Shown here: positions 1-10,965 of the stretch, one piece after another
How positions within the stretch are numbered: the first letter of the stretch is position 1
Layout: the number at the start of each line of letters is the position of its first letter
Assembly: GCA_000310025.1 (NCBI GenBank)
Contig: FN648654.1
Location: 1 to 64,000 of the forward strand
Source: Ectocarpus siliculosus
Lineage: Eukaryota > Sar > Phaeophyceae > Ectocarpales > Ectocarpaceae
DNA: 64,000 nt
Reading direction: 5' to 3'
Translations under genes and position numbers: made by a program
The notes under the pieces: generated by a model
Seen by the model: the letters and a program-made list of their open reading frames with translations, nothing else
Database searches by the model: none
What the model was told of the DNA's origin: nothing

Positions 1-1032
1 ACTAGGATTAAGAGGTGTATTCTCTTGAAGGTGATTGTACCTAAGCTAGAGTATGCAGGAGAGATATGGGAAGGTAACGAAAAGGCCGTCAAGCAGCTGG
101 AAACGGTGCAGATGGCAGCGGCCAAGAAAATACTAGGATGTTCAAGCACAACGAGCAACACTGTATTGAGAGCAGAATTGGGAATGTACTCTCTTAAAAC
201 AAAGAGAGACATGCAGAAGTTGAAGTGGCAGTACAAGGTAAGTAGAATGTCGGACGATAGACTACCAGCCATGGTTGACGAGGCAGCTTGGGGAAAAGCG
301 ACTCCAGGGAAGAAGGGAATCAGATGGGACAAGGTGGTAGAGAAGGTTTGGAAGGAGATAGGAGACGAGGAGGAGACGTTGGACACGGAAGGGTTCGGGG
401 GGTTCAAGACGAAAGTCAAGGAGATGCTAGAGAGTAGGGAGGAGACAACCCTTCGCAAGAAGGTACGAAGCGAAGACCACTTGGAGATATACGGGAAGTT
501 GAAAGAAGGGATAGGGATGAAGAAGTACTTGGACGGCCCCATGGACTATGCGAAAAAGCTGAAATTGCAATTTCGAGTAGGCGATCTGGACTTGCCAGAA
601 CGGAGGAAGAGGTATACCAGCCGTAGGAGAGAGGAAGAGGAGGATAGACACACATGTCCATGTGGCAAATCGGAGGAGAGTAGACCCCACATAGTTGGGG
701 AGTGTGAGTTGTACAGGAAGGAAAGAGAGGATCTCGAGGAGGAAATGAGACAGAGAGGGTGTGACATGGACAAGTTTGGTAAATTAGACAACAGCGAAAA
801 AACGATCGCGATAATTGGGGATAGATGGTGGGCACAAGAGGCCCTAGAGGACGGGGATAAGATGTGCAAGAAATTTTTATGGAGTTTGTGGCAGAAACGT
901 AAAGAGCTCCCAAATGTTGGTGGTGTCTCTAGTAGGTGTAGGAACGGTGCTCCGTCTCGAAAGGGACGCGTGGTCAATGGTCAAATGACTACGGCAAGCA
1001 ACAAATGAGTACGCCCCCCCCCCCCCCCCCCC
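1..1032 (+). mobile_element. 3' part of a non-LTR (LINE) retrotransposon with C-run tail
   Basis: An open frame runs from the window edge to the stop at about 1008. It encodes the region downstream of the reverse transcriptase catalytic core, including LEYAGEIWEGN and a CxC-x7-H-x4-C zinc-knuckle-like motif (CPCGKSEESRPHIVGEC), as in the C-terminal part of many LINE ORF2 proteins. The same protein is encoded at 37805-39158, where the RT motif FADD is also present. The element ends in GAGTACG followed by a run of 19 C (about 1014-1032). Three other copies in the window end in the same GAGTACG plus C-rich sequence, so this marks the 3' terminus. This copy continues beyond the left edge. Its frame is intact across the visible part, so it may be fairly young. 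Confidence 0.85.
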
Positions 1033-1058
1033 GTACGCCTATCACCGTACTGGTGTAC

Positions 1059-2884
1059 CTCCAAATGGGCCTCCCTGCTGAAGTTGGTGAAGTGCTGCAT
1101 GATGTCCATCTCCTTCTTGGTCTTGATCACCCGGCATTCCACGATGGCGTCCTAAAGGGTGGTCCAAAAATCCGTCTCCAGCCCGTCCAGCCCCTCTACC
1201 CTGGGCGGAGCGGACCAAGCCTTTGCCGTCCGTGTTGTAGCCCTTGTTGAGATACACCTGCGGAGACGAAAGCCAACGAGTGTTGGGAGCATATGGGTGC
1301 TTGCTCTACAAGTGCCGCTTGGACATCTGCCCTGTTGATGGTTCATGGAGGATGAGGTTGTACCGGGGCTCTTACAATGTAGAACGGCAGCGGCCCGCGA
1401 CACCTTCGTGGTTGCTTTTCTTTCATCAGTCTGGGTGCACTTGGCCAAGAAATGACGGGCATGCTCTCTGTTGCATGCAGAGATTCTGCGCTATAATCCC
1501 GCCCCGTAGCTATCTACTAATAGAGGTGATTTTCGTTCACTACTGGAAACATGACGGATGTCGCTATATCTCGCCTCACCTTTTCCGGCTGTCCCTCTTT
1601 GATGGTGGAGGCCAGCTCGTCCACGAAAAGCACCTGGTCCACTTTGTACATGTCCTGAAAGCGGCAACGTTTTCAACGTACTCGTACAAGTAAGGGAGGA
1701 GTCACGACGTCTTACGGCGAGGACCGCCTACGCAGGATTTTAAGAGCATCTAAAAAAAGAATAGGGAGGGGGCACGCAGACCCTATCCCTGACTCTAACC
1801 CTAACCCTAAACCTAAAGCACGGATTGAATGCTTTATCCCATATGTTTGCTTAATCAATTTTGCTGCGTAGACTACTACGGCGAGCACGGGGGGGTACGG
1901 TCAACTCTGAAATCGACCGCTCATCTTGTGACAGCGACAAAAGTTCGGTCAATGTTCGTATGTGTAAGGTCATGACCAGAAGGAGAGACAACGCTTCTGC
2001 GCATGCGTATACTGTTGGTGCAACGCTCCTTCACACAGCTGTTGCATGCATCGAGGGTGAACTTGGAGGTCTACAACATGGCCACCCGGAGACCTTCATG
2101 CTGATTGAGGCGACTCGATGAACCGTTCGACACATGAGTACTGAATGGTAATATGAACCATTCGTCAATACCGAGAATGGGTCTGCTGCAGAATGGATTA
2201 GGCAACACCAAGCACACAATCCTTCAACAGTGAGACTACCAAACGTACACCACCCGGCCGCCCTGCCGTGTCTATGGTACATCGTACCTGGAAGTGCTTC
2301 GGGGGAAGGATGTCGCCCATCCACGTCGCGTACTCCGCGGGAAGCCTCGGGATAAAGAGAGTCGCCTTCCCCGTCTCCAGGTCGATCGTCGCGAGGCAGT
2401 TGGGCTCCCTCACCCCGAACAGGTAGTGGAAGGTCGACTCCTGCCGGAACACCGGCTCGTGGTCCGTCTCGTCTCGGTTCGCGGCAAGTCCGCCGCGGAG
2501 CAGCAACACCCCGCGCGGCGCAACTCCGTCTGTTTCGCGCAATCTGTTGATAACCTTGCCCCGGTTCTCGGCGTGCATGGTGTAGTCCACCGGGTACTCG
2601 CCCACCGTCGGGTGCAGCTCTAGGGCGGGCATCTCCGAGGGCACCCTAGGGTTCTTCTTCGACCTCTTGGCGGTTGCGCCGATGGTCTCGGGCAGGAGAG
2701 GGATCAGGGGAGGAGCGGAGGAGGAGGAGGGTGAAGTTGACGTTGAGGAAGTCGTCATCTGTGCTGCTGCCGGCATATTCTCGGTTCTGACACTGCCAGA
2801 GGGAGGAGGGAGATGGAAGGCTAGATATGACGGCGCAGGGAGGAAGAGTGCAGCCGCAACAGCAGAGACAACACGAGGGGGCAT
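1059..2884 (-). pseudogene. Prolidase (Xaa-Pro dipeptidase, PEPD-like) relic, N-terminal half
   Basis: Three exons are visible. Exon 1 (2884-2288) starts with a hydrophobic signal or transit-like peptide, followed by the aminopeptidase-P N-terminal domain (VFRQESTFHYLFGVREP, FIPRLPAEYATWMG). Exon 2 is 1654-1580 (KVDQVLFVDELAS). Exon 3 is 1257-1059 (GYNTDGKGL, then IVECRVIKTKKEMDIM). All joints are phase 0 and match the order in animal PEPD. Exon 3 is broken: one extra G near 1200 shifts the frame, and further on a TAG stands where the family pattern allows Gln, just before DAIVECRV. The metal-binding catalytic domain would lie to the left, beyond the LINE at 1-1032. Two disabling changes plus the LINE suggest a pseudogene. 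If the changes are sequencing errors, it would be an ordinary prolidase whose LINE is intronic. Confidence 0.82.
1794..1815. repeat. Short interstitial telomere-like repeat
   Basis: Three to four units of the CTAACC/CTAAAC type lie in tandem, close to the plant/animal/algal telomere motif family TTAGGG or TTTAGGG. The repeat sits in the first intron of the prolidase relic. It is too short to say whether it comes from break repair or from chance. Confidence 0.5.
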
Positions 2885-3181
2885 CAAACCACTGGTTCAG
2901 TTCATACGAGCGGCGAAGGAGGTGCGTGTTGGTGCCTGCTCTGGCGCTCTGCAACGAAGGGGGTGACGCTAATGGGAATGTACTGGGGGTTTCACGACGT
3001 AGCGGAGGCGGGGTGGTTCGGGGATCCCCAGTCTGTGATTGTGCGAAAGAGCGATCTTTTCGGGTTCCCTCTTGAGGCCTTCACAACAGATCTCACAGCA
3101 GTCCACAGGCCGCTGTGTATCTCCTGTACCCCTCTGGCGTTGAACCCGCCGGAAAAACTGCCCGTAAGATCTCGAGTACCA

Positions 3182-6100
3182 ATGTCGGGCAAGCTGGTTC
3201 GGAAAAAACAACGCAACTTCGAGGACGGCACACGATACGATGGCGGATGGGAGAGAGGATTGTTCCACGGCCAGGGAACCTTGACATGGGGTAGGTTCAA
3301 GGTTAGCGGTGATAATTTCCGATAAATTGGCAATCCAATGGACGGTATGTGGAGCTGCCAGTAGCACGTTCTCTCTTTGCTGTGTGTGGGACAAAGCACA
3401 TTCTCATACATAGATACAAGAAAAGAACATGGCTGTACCACCGGCTTGTATGTAGAACCAGAGGTTTCAGGACATAGCTACATACATACCACAACGGTCC
3501 TCTCACACTATTCATTCATGCGCACGCCGTTATACGCATTCAATGCATCTCACGCTCATTCAGAAGTGTACTTCACGAGGTTTGTCTGCATACACAGGTG
3601 GACGGCGACCCCCCTTCCCCAAAATGTCGGATGCCTTCGTCCCCTTGTGGAGACCTTGACAAGGTTGAATACCTTGGAGAAGACAACCAAGGCCTCGAAA
3701 GGGGAGAAATCGAGGTATTTTTGAGGACTTGGTTGTCTTCTCCAAGGTGTTCGACCTTGTCACGGTCTCCACAAGGGGGCGAGGGCATCCAACATTTTGG
3801 GGAAGGGGGGTGGACGTCCACCTGTGTATTGTTTGCGAAGAGAAGCTACGGCGAGGCCCTGCTGTTTGTTGTTGACACTTCGGTCTCTGCATAAAACATC
3901 TACAAGTAGTCCAGGCTCTAGAATGCATATATTTGCGCTCTAGACTGTTCATCCCGTGCTTTGATTTTTCATGTGTGCGTTGCTGTTGTTCGTGTGCGCA
4001 TGGCCCGTGCTCAAAGCGAATGGCTGCGTATACGAAGGTGGTTTCCGTCGGGGAGAGCGCCATGGAACCGGGATCTGCACCTTCCCGGGAGGAGAACGGT
4101 ATGCGGGTGCCTGGGACAAAGGGAAGATGCACGGAGAGGGAACTCTCGAAATCAAAGGGAGAACGCTTACTGGAGTCTGGAATCAAGGGTGCGTGGTAAC
4201 GCATCTCCTTACTTTCGCTGTCTCGACGCGTCCTAAACAAGACTACGCGTGGTACTACTTACTGGGATCACCAAGGACGTTGTGGGGTGATTGCAGCTTG
4301 CGTTGAGTCGACTGTCGCTGCCAGAGGCTCGAACTCAAACCGCAGCCGATCCAAATACATAGGTTGTCATGTCAAATTTCTACAGTATCCTTCACCTATT
4401 AGGCGTGCCTGCCGTCGGAGGGTTCACACGATGATGGTTCTACTCCACTCAACCGACACGCCCGTGTACCCCTTCCGCAACCGATCAATCACACCCTGTT
4501 TCGAAAGGGTCCCTGACTTCAACCCCCCCGTCGATGGCTACAAGCGTTTCGTGTTTCCTGACGGAAAGGGCGTGTACGACGGGCACTGGAGGGGATACAA
4601 GCGTCATGGCCAGGGCTCGTTTGCCTTTTCGAATGGTGACGTGTACGAAGGTGGGTCCAGTCGTTGTCTTTTTCAGACGAAGCAAAGTGACCACCCGGAA
4701 TAGATGCTGTCTTCCTGGGGGTAGGTAGGTTGTGCTTATAATAAGATCCTAAGGACATTGGCACTTCACGGCATCGTGATATTCACGGTACCCATTGAGA
4801 CGGCATCGTTTTTACCCATTCATTTTTTTTTACCCCGATATCCTCTTGCCGGAAACGTTCTTGAAGGCCAATGGTCCCACGGGGAGATGAACGGCGAGGG
4901 AAAATATCAGCACGCTTCTGGGGAGATGTACAAGGGACAGGTCTGAAGCGTCGACCACTACTGCTGTTGACTAGAAACATAATACAGCAACGACAAGTAG
5001 AGTCTCGTGGGAATGCGGGAAGTCTTGCTGATGACTGCTGTGGCGTGAATCGGAGTAAGGGCCGGGAAAGTATCGTAGTCTGGATCCTAATGTAGCGTGG
5101 AAAGGGGAGGTTACGGTCTACGCATTAATTTGGAGCTCTTGCTGTACAGGATCTGGAGATACCGCAACGAAGATGCAGCGTGGAGTGTACAGGTAAATGA
5201 AGAGACACCCAACCCCGACACGATACCTGTGCCTCATATACCCATTCGATTTCCCAAACATACCGGCTTGGGCATCAGTCCCACATCATCGAGTCACGCT
5301 GCGTCCGATTAAGGTAGTTACGACGAAAGTTCCTCTCGAAAATCGTATAGTCCCAACCTTGCTCGTTGGAGTTGACAGCTAGCTGTGTCCCTCCAATTCA
5401 TTCCGTCTTTTTCATGCCTTCGATTCCCGTGGATCTACGATCACCTTGGGTTTAGTTCAAGGACGGGCGCATGCACGGACAGGGGACCTACTCATGGCCC
5501 AGCACCAGGCAGTGCTACACCGGGAAGTGGAAGGAAGGGTTACGGCACGGCCACGGCCGCCACGACTTTCACTCGAGCTCCGCGGGTGACGACTGTGACC
5601 CCGAGACGAAGACGGGGGGGGACTACTACGACGGAGAGTGGAAGGAGGGCGTGATGCATGGCGAGGGGGTTTTCGTGGACGCCGGGGGCGAGAGGCACGC
5701 TGGCCTGTGGGTGGACGGAATCTGTCCGGAGGTGAGTAACGGGGAGAACGCGCAGCATTGCGGAGATAGATGGGCGTTGTAGAATAGCACCATCACGAAT
5801 GGTTGTTCACGATAAGACAACGTTCGCGGTCTCGCTATAGCGTGAAAAACACTGCCTTCTTTGTGTGTGTGTTGCTGCCTTTATTTTTGTGTACTGTGAC
5901 TAGCTGTGGTAAGGATTGAATCGGTACTCTTGCTGATGATCTCCGCTTCCGTGATTCCCACCCACGAGCCTCAGGTGGACTTCTCACACGTGCCGGAGGG
6001 CAGCGGCAACTTCCGATACAGTTTTTCGGTAAGGGAACAAGTCTCGGGAGGCAATCGCAATACATAGTTGTTGTTTGGCAGGGGACCATGGGCATACCCA

Positions 6101-6699
6101 TCATCAGCAGCGTGATGCACGTCGGCGGCGTGTGTTTCAGACCGAGGGTGTTCGAACCTGCGCGGAATAAGTCTTTTCGTTGAAATATGGCAGGAGAGCC
6201 GGTTCAGCTTTGTCACGAGGATGGTGGCGATGATGACACCGACCAGCACTGCCAGTGACCCGGCAGCGCGGCTGGTACGAGATCCGATTTGTAGCTTAGC
6301 GAGAAAGATAAAGTTAAGGTGCGGTCAGGGGTCGAGAATATGGGGTGGTAATACTTGTATTTCTCAAATCTCAGCGGAGAGATTCCTTCGTCGTTTGTCA
6401 CGCACCGTCGACGCCTGTCCTTCCTATCGCGTCAGGGTGGCACGTACGAAGGAGAGTGGTTGAACCGAGCGCCACATGGACAGGGCCGGATGGAATACAG
6501 CGATGGCACCGTGTACGTCGGGGGCTGGCAGGATTTCAAGTTTCACGGCTACGGCAAACTCGTTCAAAGGGGGGTAGTGTTCGAGGGGGAGTGGTCGGAA
6601 GGGCGCATGCACGGCTCTGGCAGCGCTGGGGCAGTACCCGAAATTAATGATGCAAGGGTTGATGTTGTCGGGGAGCAAGAGCTTGCCGTGGAGAAGTAA
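3182..6699 (+). CDS. MORN-repeat protein, seven exons, about 363 aa
   Basis: The exons are 3182-3290, 4017-4188, 4508-4650, 4867-4940, 5456-5731, 5975-6028 and 6436-6699. Their phases join without conflict and the summed length is 364 codons. Nearly every exon carries MORN motifs of the form Y-x-G-x-W/F-x2-G-x3-G-x-G, for example YDGGWERGLFHGQG, YDGHWRGYKRHGQG and YEGEWLNRAPHGQG, about ten in all. MORN repeats commonly bind membranes or lipids, or scaffold cytoskeletal and ciliary proteins. No kinase, SET or other catalytic domain is seen, so the specific role is unknown. The start ATG has a good context and lies about 300 bp from the divergent prolidase start, so a shared promoter region is possible. 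Exon 6, which is short and has no MORN motif, is the least certain. The gene lacks signal peptide or membrane segments. Confidence 0.92.
3591..3828. mobile_element. Foldback/MITE-like inverted repeat in MORN intron 1
   Basis: This is a 238-bp element that is almost wholly palindromic. The left arm begins TACACAGGTGGACG and the right arm ends CGTCCACCTGTGTA, and the arms of about 105 nt pair with only scattered mismatches around a short loop. It lies wholly within intron 1 of the MORN gene. The TA at each end would fit a TA target duplication, as in Tc1/mariner-type MITEs, but TA could also be part of the element. It has no coding capacity of its own: the short open frames across it are mirror images of one another. 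Confidence 0.8.
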
Positions 6700-8300
6700 T
6701 AAGTGTACCTACCCATGGTCCTTGAAAATTGAGGTCGACACAAGGTTGAATGTCTGCCGTTGCAGCAATGCTTCGAGGGAAAGCAACTCCTCTCTATTGC
6801 GATTGAGCCCTATCTGGGCAAATTCACTGCTCAGAAGTATCGGAGAGGAAACGTGGCAATGAAACGACATTCGTGTGCCACCGTGCGAGGGATGTGTGAA
6901 TGCACGGGCGTGTCCTTGCGTTCTGCTTTCTCGCGGACAAGGATGAGAGTCAACGTTATGTCGTTATGCAATGTAGAGAAGCTGCGCGGCATGCAGGTAA
7001 TACTCTCATTTTAGTACTTTGATAGATAATTTTTTTTGCGCGGGGTCCATGTTGGCCCACCCCCCCCTGGACCTGTCGCAGCTGGGTGACAGACACCTAC
7101 ACACCTACCTGACGGGCGATGGCGCTGCGGCCTTGTGAAGTCGCGAGCATTGGTCGTAAAACTGCAGTCTATACCACAGATTTGTACCAAGTACGTTTTT
7201 CTTTTGGTTCGGTGAGGTTCGCCGGACTCCTCGAGTCAAAAACACGTCCGGTGTGCTAGCTATTCGAGCTCGGCAAACTAATTAATCGCAGCTGGCAGTT
7301 GATTCACACCGACACACGCCCTTCACTTTCTTGGACACGCTATTATTGCACTACTACCATCTGATGATGAACCTACTCCGAAGGCCCGCCTTGTAACCTC
7401 TACAACGGCGTTCTTTCGGGCTCTGAATCTTGGGGGCGGGCTCTTCAAATACGAACAATATGGTGCGTGATTCTGATGCGTTCCTTGTAATGGCATGGAC
7501 GTTCATCGCGTGATGGCAGTGGACCGGTACGCGAGGATGCTCGGTTGCAAAGCCTGGACGAAAACAATAATTGGATATTGAACCCATCAATTGCAAGGCG
7601 AACAGCGAATACGCGACGAGATACGCTTTACTGTCGTTTCTTCTCCTTTTACGAATCCGGGTTTCTGGTGCCTTTTTAGCGCATTATCGAAGATAGTTAT
7701 CTGTGGACTGATCATCAGTCAAGGGGCACATGCTTTGGTCGTCGTTTCACTACGGCCCTGGAGAATACTGCTGTGTAGGTGACTCCTGTATGTAGACACC
7801 AGACTAAATCTCCTGTGAACACATGCTCGCTCCGTGTTTCCCACCCCGCTTGTAGATCTACAGGGCCGAGGCCTGTTCCATCCAAGCTGCCTACGTTTGT
7901 ATTGCACAGCTCCAACAGCTCACCTCCTGCGATCGTTCGGTCGAGCTTGCTTTTTCGACGATCATAGACTCGGCAGGCTGACAGAAAATTGCAACATGTT
8001 TTGGATATTTTGGTTGATGTTGGTTTACAGATCCTAGAGATACCTGACCATGCTCCAGCGTAAGGACGCTTCTTCTATAGACCTAGACTGATGGGCGAGA
8101 AGAGCTTCGTGGGCACCTCTGCTGGGGGCATCGACTAGATGATCTGATGTACATCCTGCTACTGCTGTATGCATACAAACAGCGATACGTCGCTCGTCCA
8201 ACCCGTTCTCCACCACCCCGCCCCCCCCAATGTGAAACGCCGCGGATAACGCCGCGCGAACCGCTCAGGCTTTATTGCGGCGCAACTTGGGTTCATCAAT
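6700..8300. other. Intergenic stretch, no gene recognised
   Basis: I see only short open frames with no family motif, no consistent splice pattern and no long repeat between the MORN gene and about 8.3 kb. Confidence 0.5.
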
Positions 8301-8750
8301 CGGCCCCATGGCATAAGGTGCTCTACCGTGTACACGTAGTGCACTGAACGTGTCGGCAGTCCACTTCAGTGTCTCAAATCCTCCTCCCCGTATGTTCGTC
8401 AAGAACTCCCTGGCTGGCAGAATCTTTCCCACCGGCGTATCACTTTTAGGTTGGCACGGCAAGGTTGCGTTTCGACAGAGGATTGGGGCTGCACTGGCAA
8501 CCGCCGCCGCTGGGGCTTCAACACCAACGTTGACGACTATGGCGACTACGCCGGCAACGTTGTTCATTTCGAACAAATTTCGGGAGGCAAGGTGAAAGGT
8601 GGTGGGTTGAAGATGTGCGAGTCGCACATGCAACCAAGGGTTCCACGTCAGAAAAGTGCCCTGTACACAGGTTCCCACAGTATGTGTGCCCTGACGTAAT
8701 TCGAACATCTTGTCAGTACAGTACATGTAGTAGTTTTAAACATCTTGTTG

Positions 8751-10313
8751 TACAGAACGCGCCACCACTTAAGAACCGCTTATTTAGCTTGAGGCTCGAC
8801 GCTTATTGGTTACCTCCAACCGAGCACATGTTCTTATTTTCCAAGTTCTTATTTGGGGCAGGTATCCACCTATGGTAAACGAGGTTCTTGTTCTTATTTC
8901 TATACCCATTGCCGTATGCAGAGGACACAGACAGGTCTTTCTGCGTGGATTTCATCACGAGACACTGCTGCTGTAAGAGTACAATGTAGCCGTAAAATCG
9001 CCCCCTAGGTGGCAGTGCCGCATGTACGGTATGGGAGAGGAGAGGTTGCCGAGAAAGGCTTAGGAGGCGAAGTGGACAAACAAGAAGAATTGGTGTACCA
9101 ACCTACGGAGTGAGTTAATGATGACGCATGGAAGGGGGTCCAACTTGACAAAGGTGATACACTGGAGAGGGGAGGTCTAGAGGGGTTCAAGGAGAAGATA
9201 TCTGTTGTTGCTTTGGCGAGAGAGAAGGACAGGATCAAATCAAAGAAACCAAGGACACGGAGGGTCTCGATGTGTACGGAATATCAAAGAAGGAATATAT
9301 TTTACCTACATGGAGGGCCAACGGATGCATAGTCAAAGCTGAAGGTCAAACCTAGGACTGGGGATGTTGGCCTTTGAGAACGTAGACGAAGATTGAGGAA
9401 GGTAGACGATGAAGACGACAAACCCAGGTGTGATTGCGGCTCCGAGGGCGAAGACCATCTTCATGTACTTGCGGAATGTCCGTGGTACAAGAAGGAGAGG
9501 GAAATGTACATGACTGAGCTAGCTGGGAAAAAAAGTAGAAGGAAAAAGTACAGAAATAAAGACAATTGACGAATGTAAATAGCCAGGAGAAGACGGTAGC
9601 CGTACTGGGGCATAGGAAATGGGTTGAAAATAAGGTGGAAAGTGATACCGATGGGAAAACATGTTTCACCGACCTTTTTGGCAACGTAGGAAGGAACGAT
9701 TGGCCATCGGTGATCGAACCTGTGGGAACAATGCTCCGTCCTGTCGAGGACGCGTGGTCAACGGTCTAACCGCCAGGAGAAAACGGTGGTAGCTGTACTG
9801 GGGCATAGGAAGTGGGTTGAAAAGGCGGGAAGTGATATCGATATAGGGTAGATCGGCTAGGGAGAACATGGTTTGGCCACGTTTGACAAAGTACTTCGAA
9901 GTGGGAAGGAACGATTGGCATCAGTGATCCTGTTGGAACATGGATGCGTCCTCTCGAAGACGTTGGTCAATTGTCCTACCGCTAAGGCATGCGAACATGA
10001 AAGAGAGTACGCTCTCCCCCTCCGCGCGTACAAGAATTCATCACGAGGTCCTCTCTCTCCCCCCCCCCCCCCCCTCCAAACAAAAACTAACTGCTGTTTG
10101 GGTCACCCCCAGCCTCCTGAGTTCTTATCTTGCAGCCGCCGCGTTTTGGGGCTCCGTTCTTATCTCTATGCGCATTGGTACACCGGGCGGGTTCTTGTTC
10201 ATAACACAACGTCGGAACTGAGCATATGTTCTTATGGCCAAGTTCTTAGATTTTGGATTGTTTGGGGCTCAAGTTCTTAAATGCTAAGTTCTTAAGTGGT
10301 GGCGCGTTCTGTA
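8751..10313. mobile_element. Inverted-repeat-bounded element with nested LINE
   Basis: A perfect 26-bp inverted repeat bounds this stretch. The left end starts TACAGAACGCGCCACC at 8751-8776, and its exact reverse complement is at 10288-10313. The bases just inside both ends are rich in the word GTTCTTA/TAAGAAC. The interior contains a decayed LINE (about 9011-10022) and no recognisable transposase. The simplest reading is a non-autonomous DNA transposon into which a LINE inserted. The ends begin with TA, which may be part of a target duplication. Confidence 0.65.
9011..10022 (+). mobile_element. Decayed LINE copy with duplicated 3' end
   Basis: The sequence follows the LINE copy at 38370-39175 closely at DNA level, but with many indels and stops, so no long frame survives. 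The last 200 bases are present twice: about 9580-9770 and again about 9772-10022. Each copy runs through the GTACTGGGG..AGGAAGTGGGTTG region to the GGTCAA-GGTCTAACCG stretch. The second copy reaches the GAGAGTACG terminus and a C/T-rich tail. This is either a tandem duplication or one 3'-truncated copy inserted next to another. Confidence 0.75.
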
Positions 10314-10368
10314 TCCCAGTTAAACATTTATATGGTGGCGCGTTCTGTATCCCAGTTAAACATTTATA
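10297..10368. repeat. Two tandem copies of a 36-bp unit
   Basis: The unit GGTGGCGCGTTCTGTA plus the next 20 bases is repeated back to back with essentially no change. The first copy overlaps the right terminal repeat of the element at 8751-10313, so the duplication probably formed at the transposon end. Confidence 0.7.
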
Positions 10369-10965
10369 TATTGTAGTTGCATAGTCATCATCACATGAAA
10401 GATTAATTGCTGTAGATGTACAACCTCGAACCCTCAGACTATAGTCACCCTGGGTAGTTTCTTGAAGAGTTGACGCCGGGTGCGATTTCTAACGTGACCC
10501 TAGGGCGACAAGCTGTACCGTGCTCGCGCTCGACAATCAGGGGGGTGTGACAACAGCGTGACGTGATAACAAAGGGCATGATACCGTTCCTTTCCAAGAC
10601 TGTTGGTGACAGTGAAGGTGTGTGTGACAACAACGTGATGTGGTAGCGAAGGGCGTGCTGTTGCTGGCAGTTTAAGGGGGCGGTGACGACAAAGGAGGTG
10701 ATATCGTAATCCTTCCAAAAAGACTGTGTTTGCTTGTTGCTGGCAGTAATGGGGTACAAAGTCGTGTGTGGTGGTGTTCCCAGATGAATGGTTCATGTAC
10801 CGGCTTGATCCCGCGCAGTGCCGGTGGAGACTAAAACAGGAGCGGTGGCGGGCTTTTGTGGTCTGAGTGGTGTACTCCCTTGCACCCACCGCTGCCTGCT
10901 GGACCGCAAGCTGAGCCATTTCCCTAACGAACGCATATCGCACGTTCGCCTCCTCAACCTGACAG

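Noticed and set aside
416-977. Several minus-strand open frames across the first LINE
   Set aside because: They are antisense to the intact LINE frame and have no independent support.
8265-8726. Overlapping open frames on both strands near 8.3-8.7 kb
   Set aside because: No frame shows a recognisable motif or paired splice sites, and low-complexity Ala/Thr content suggests chance.
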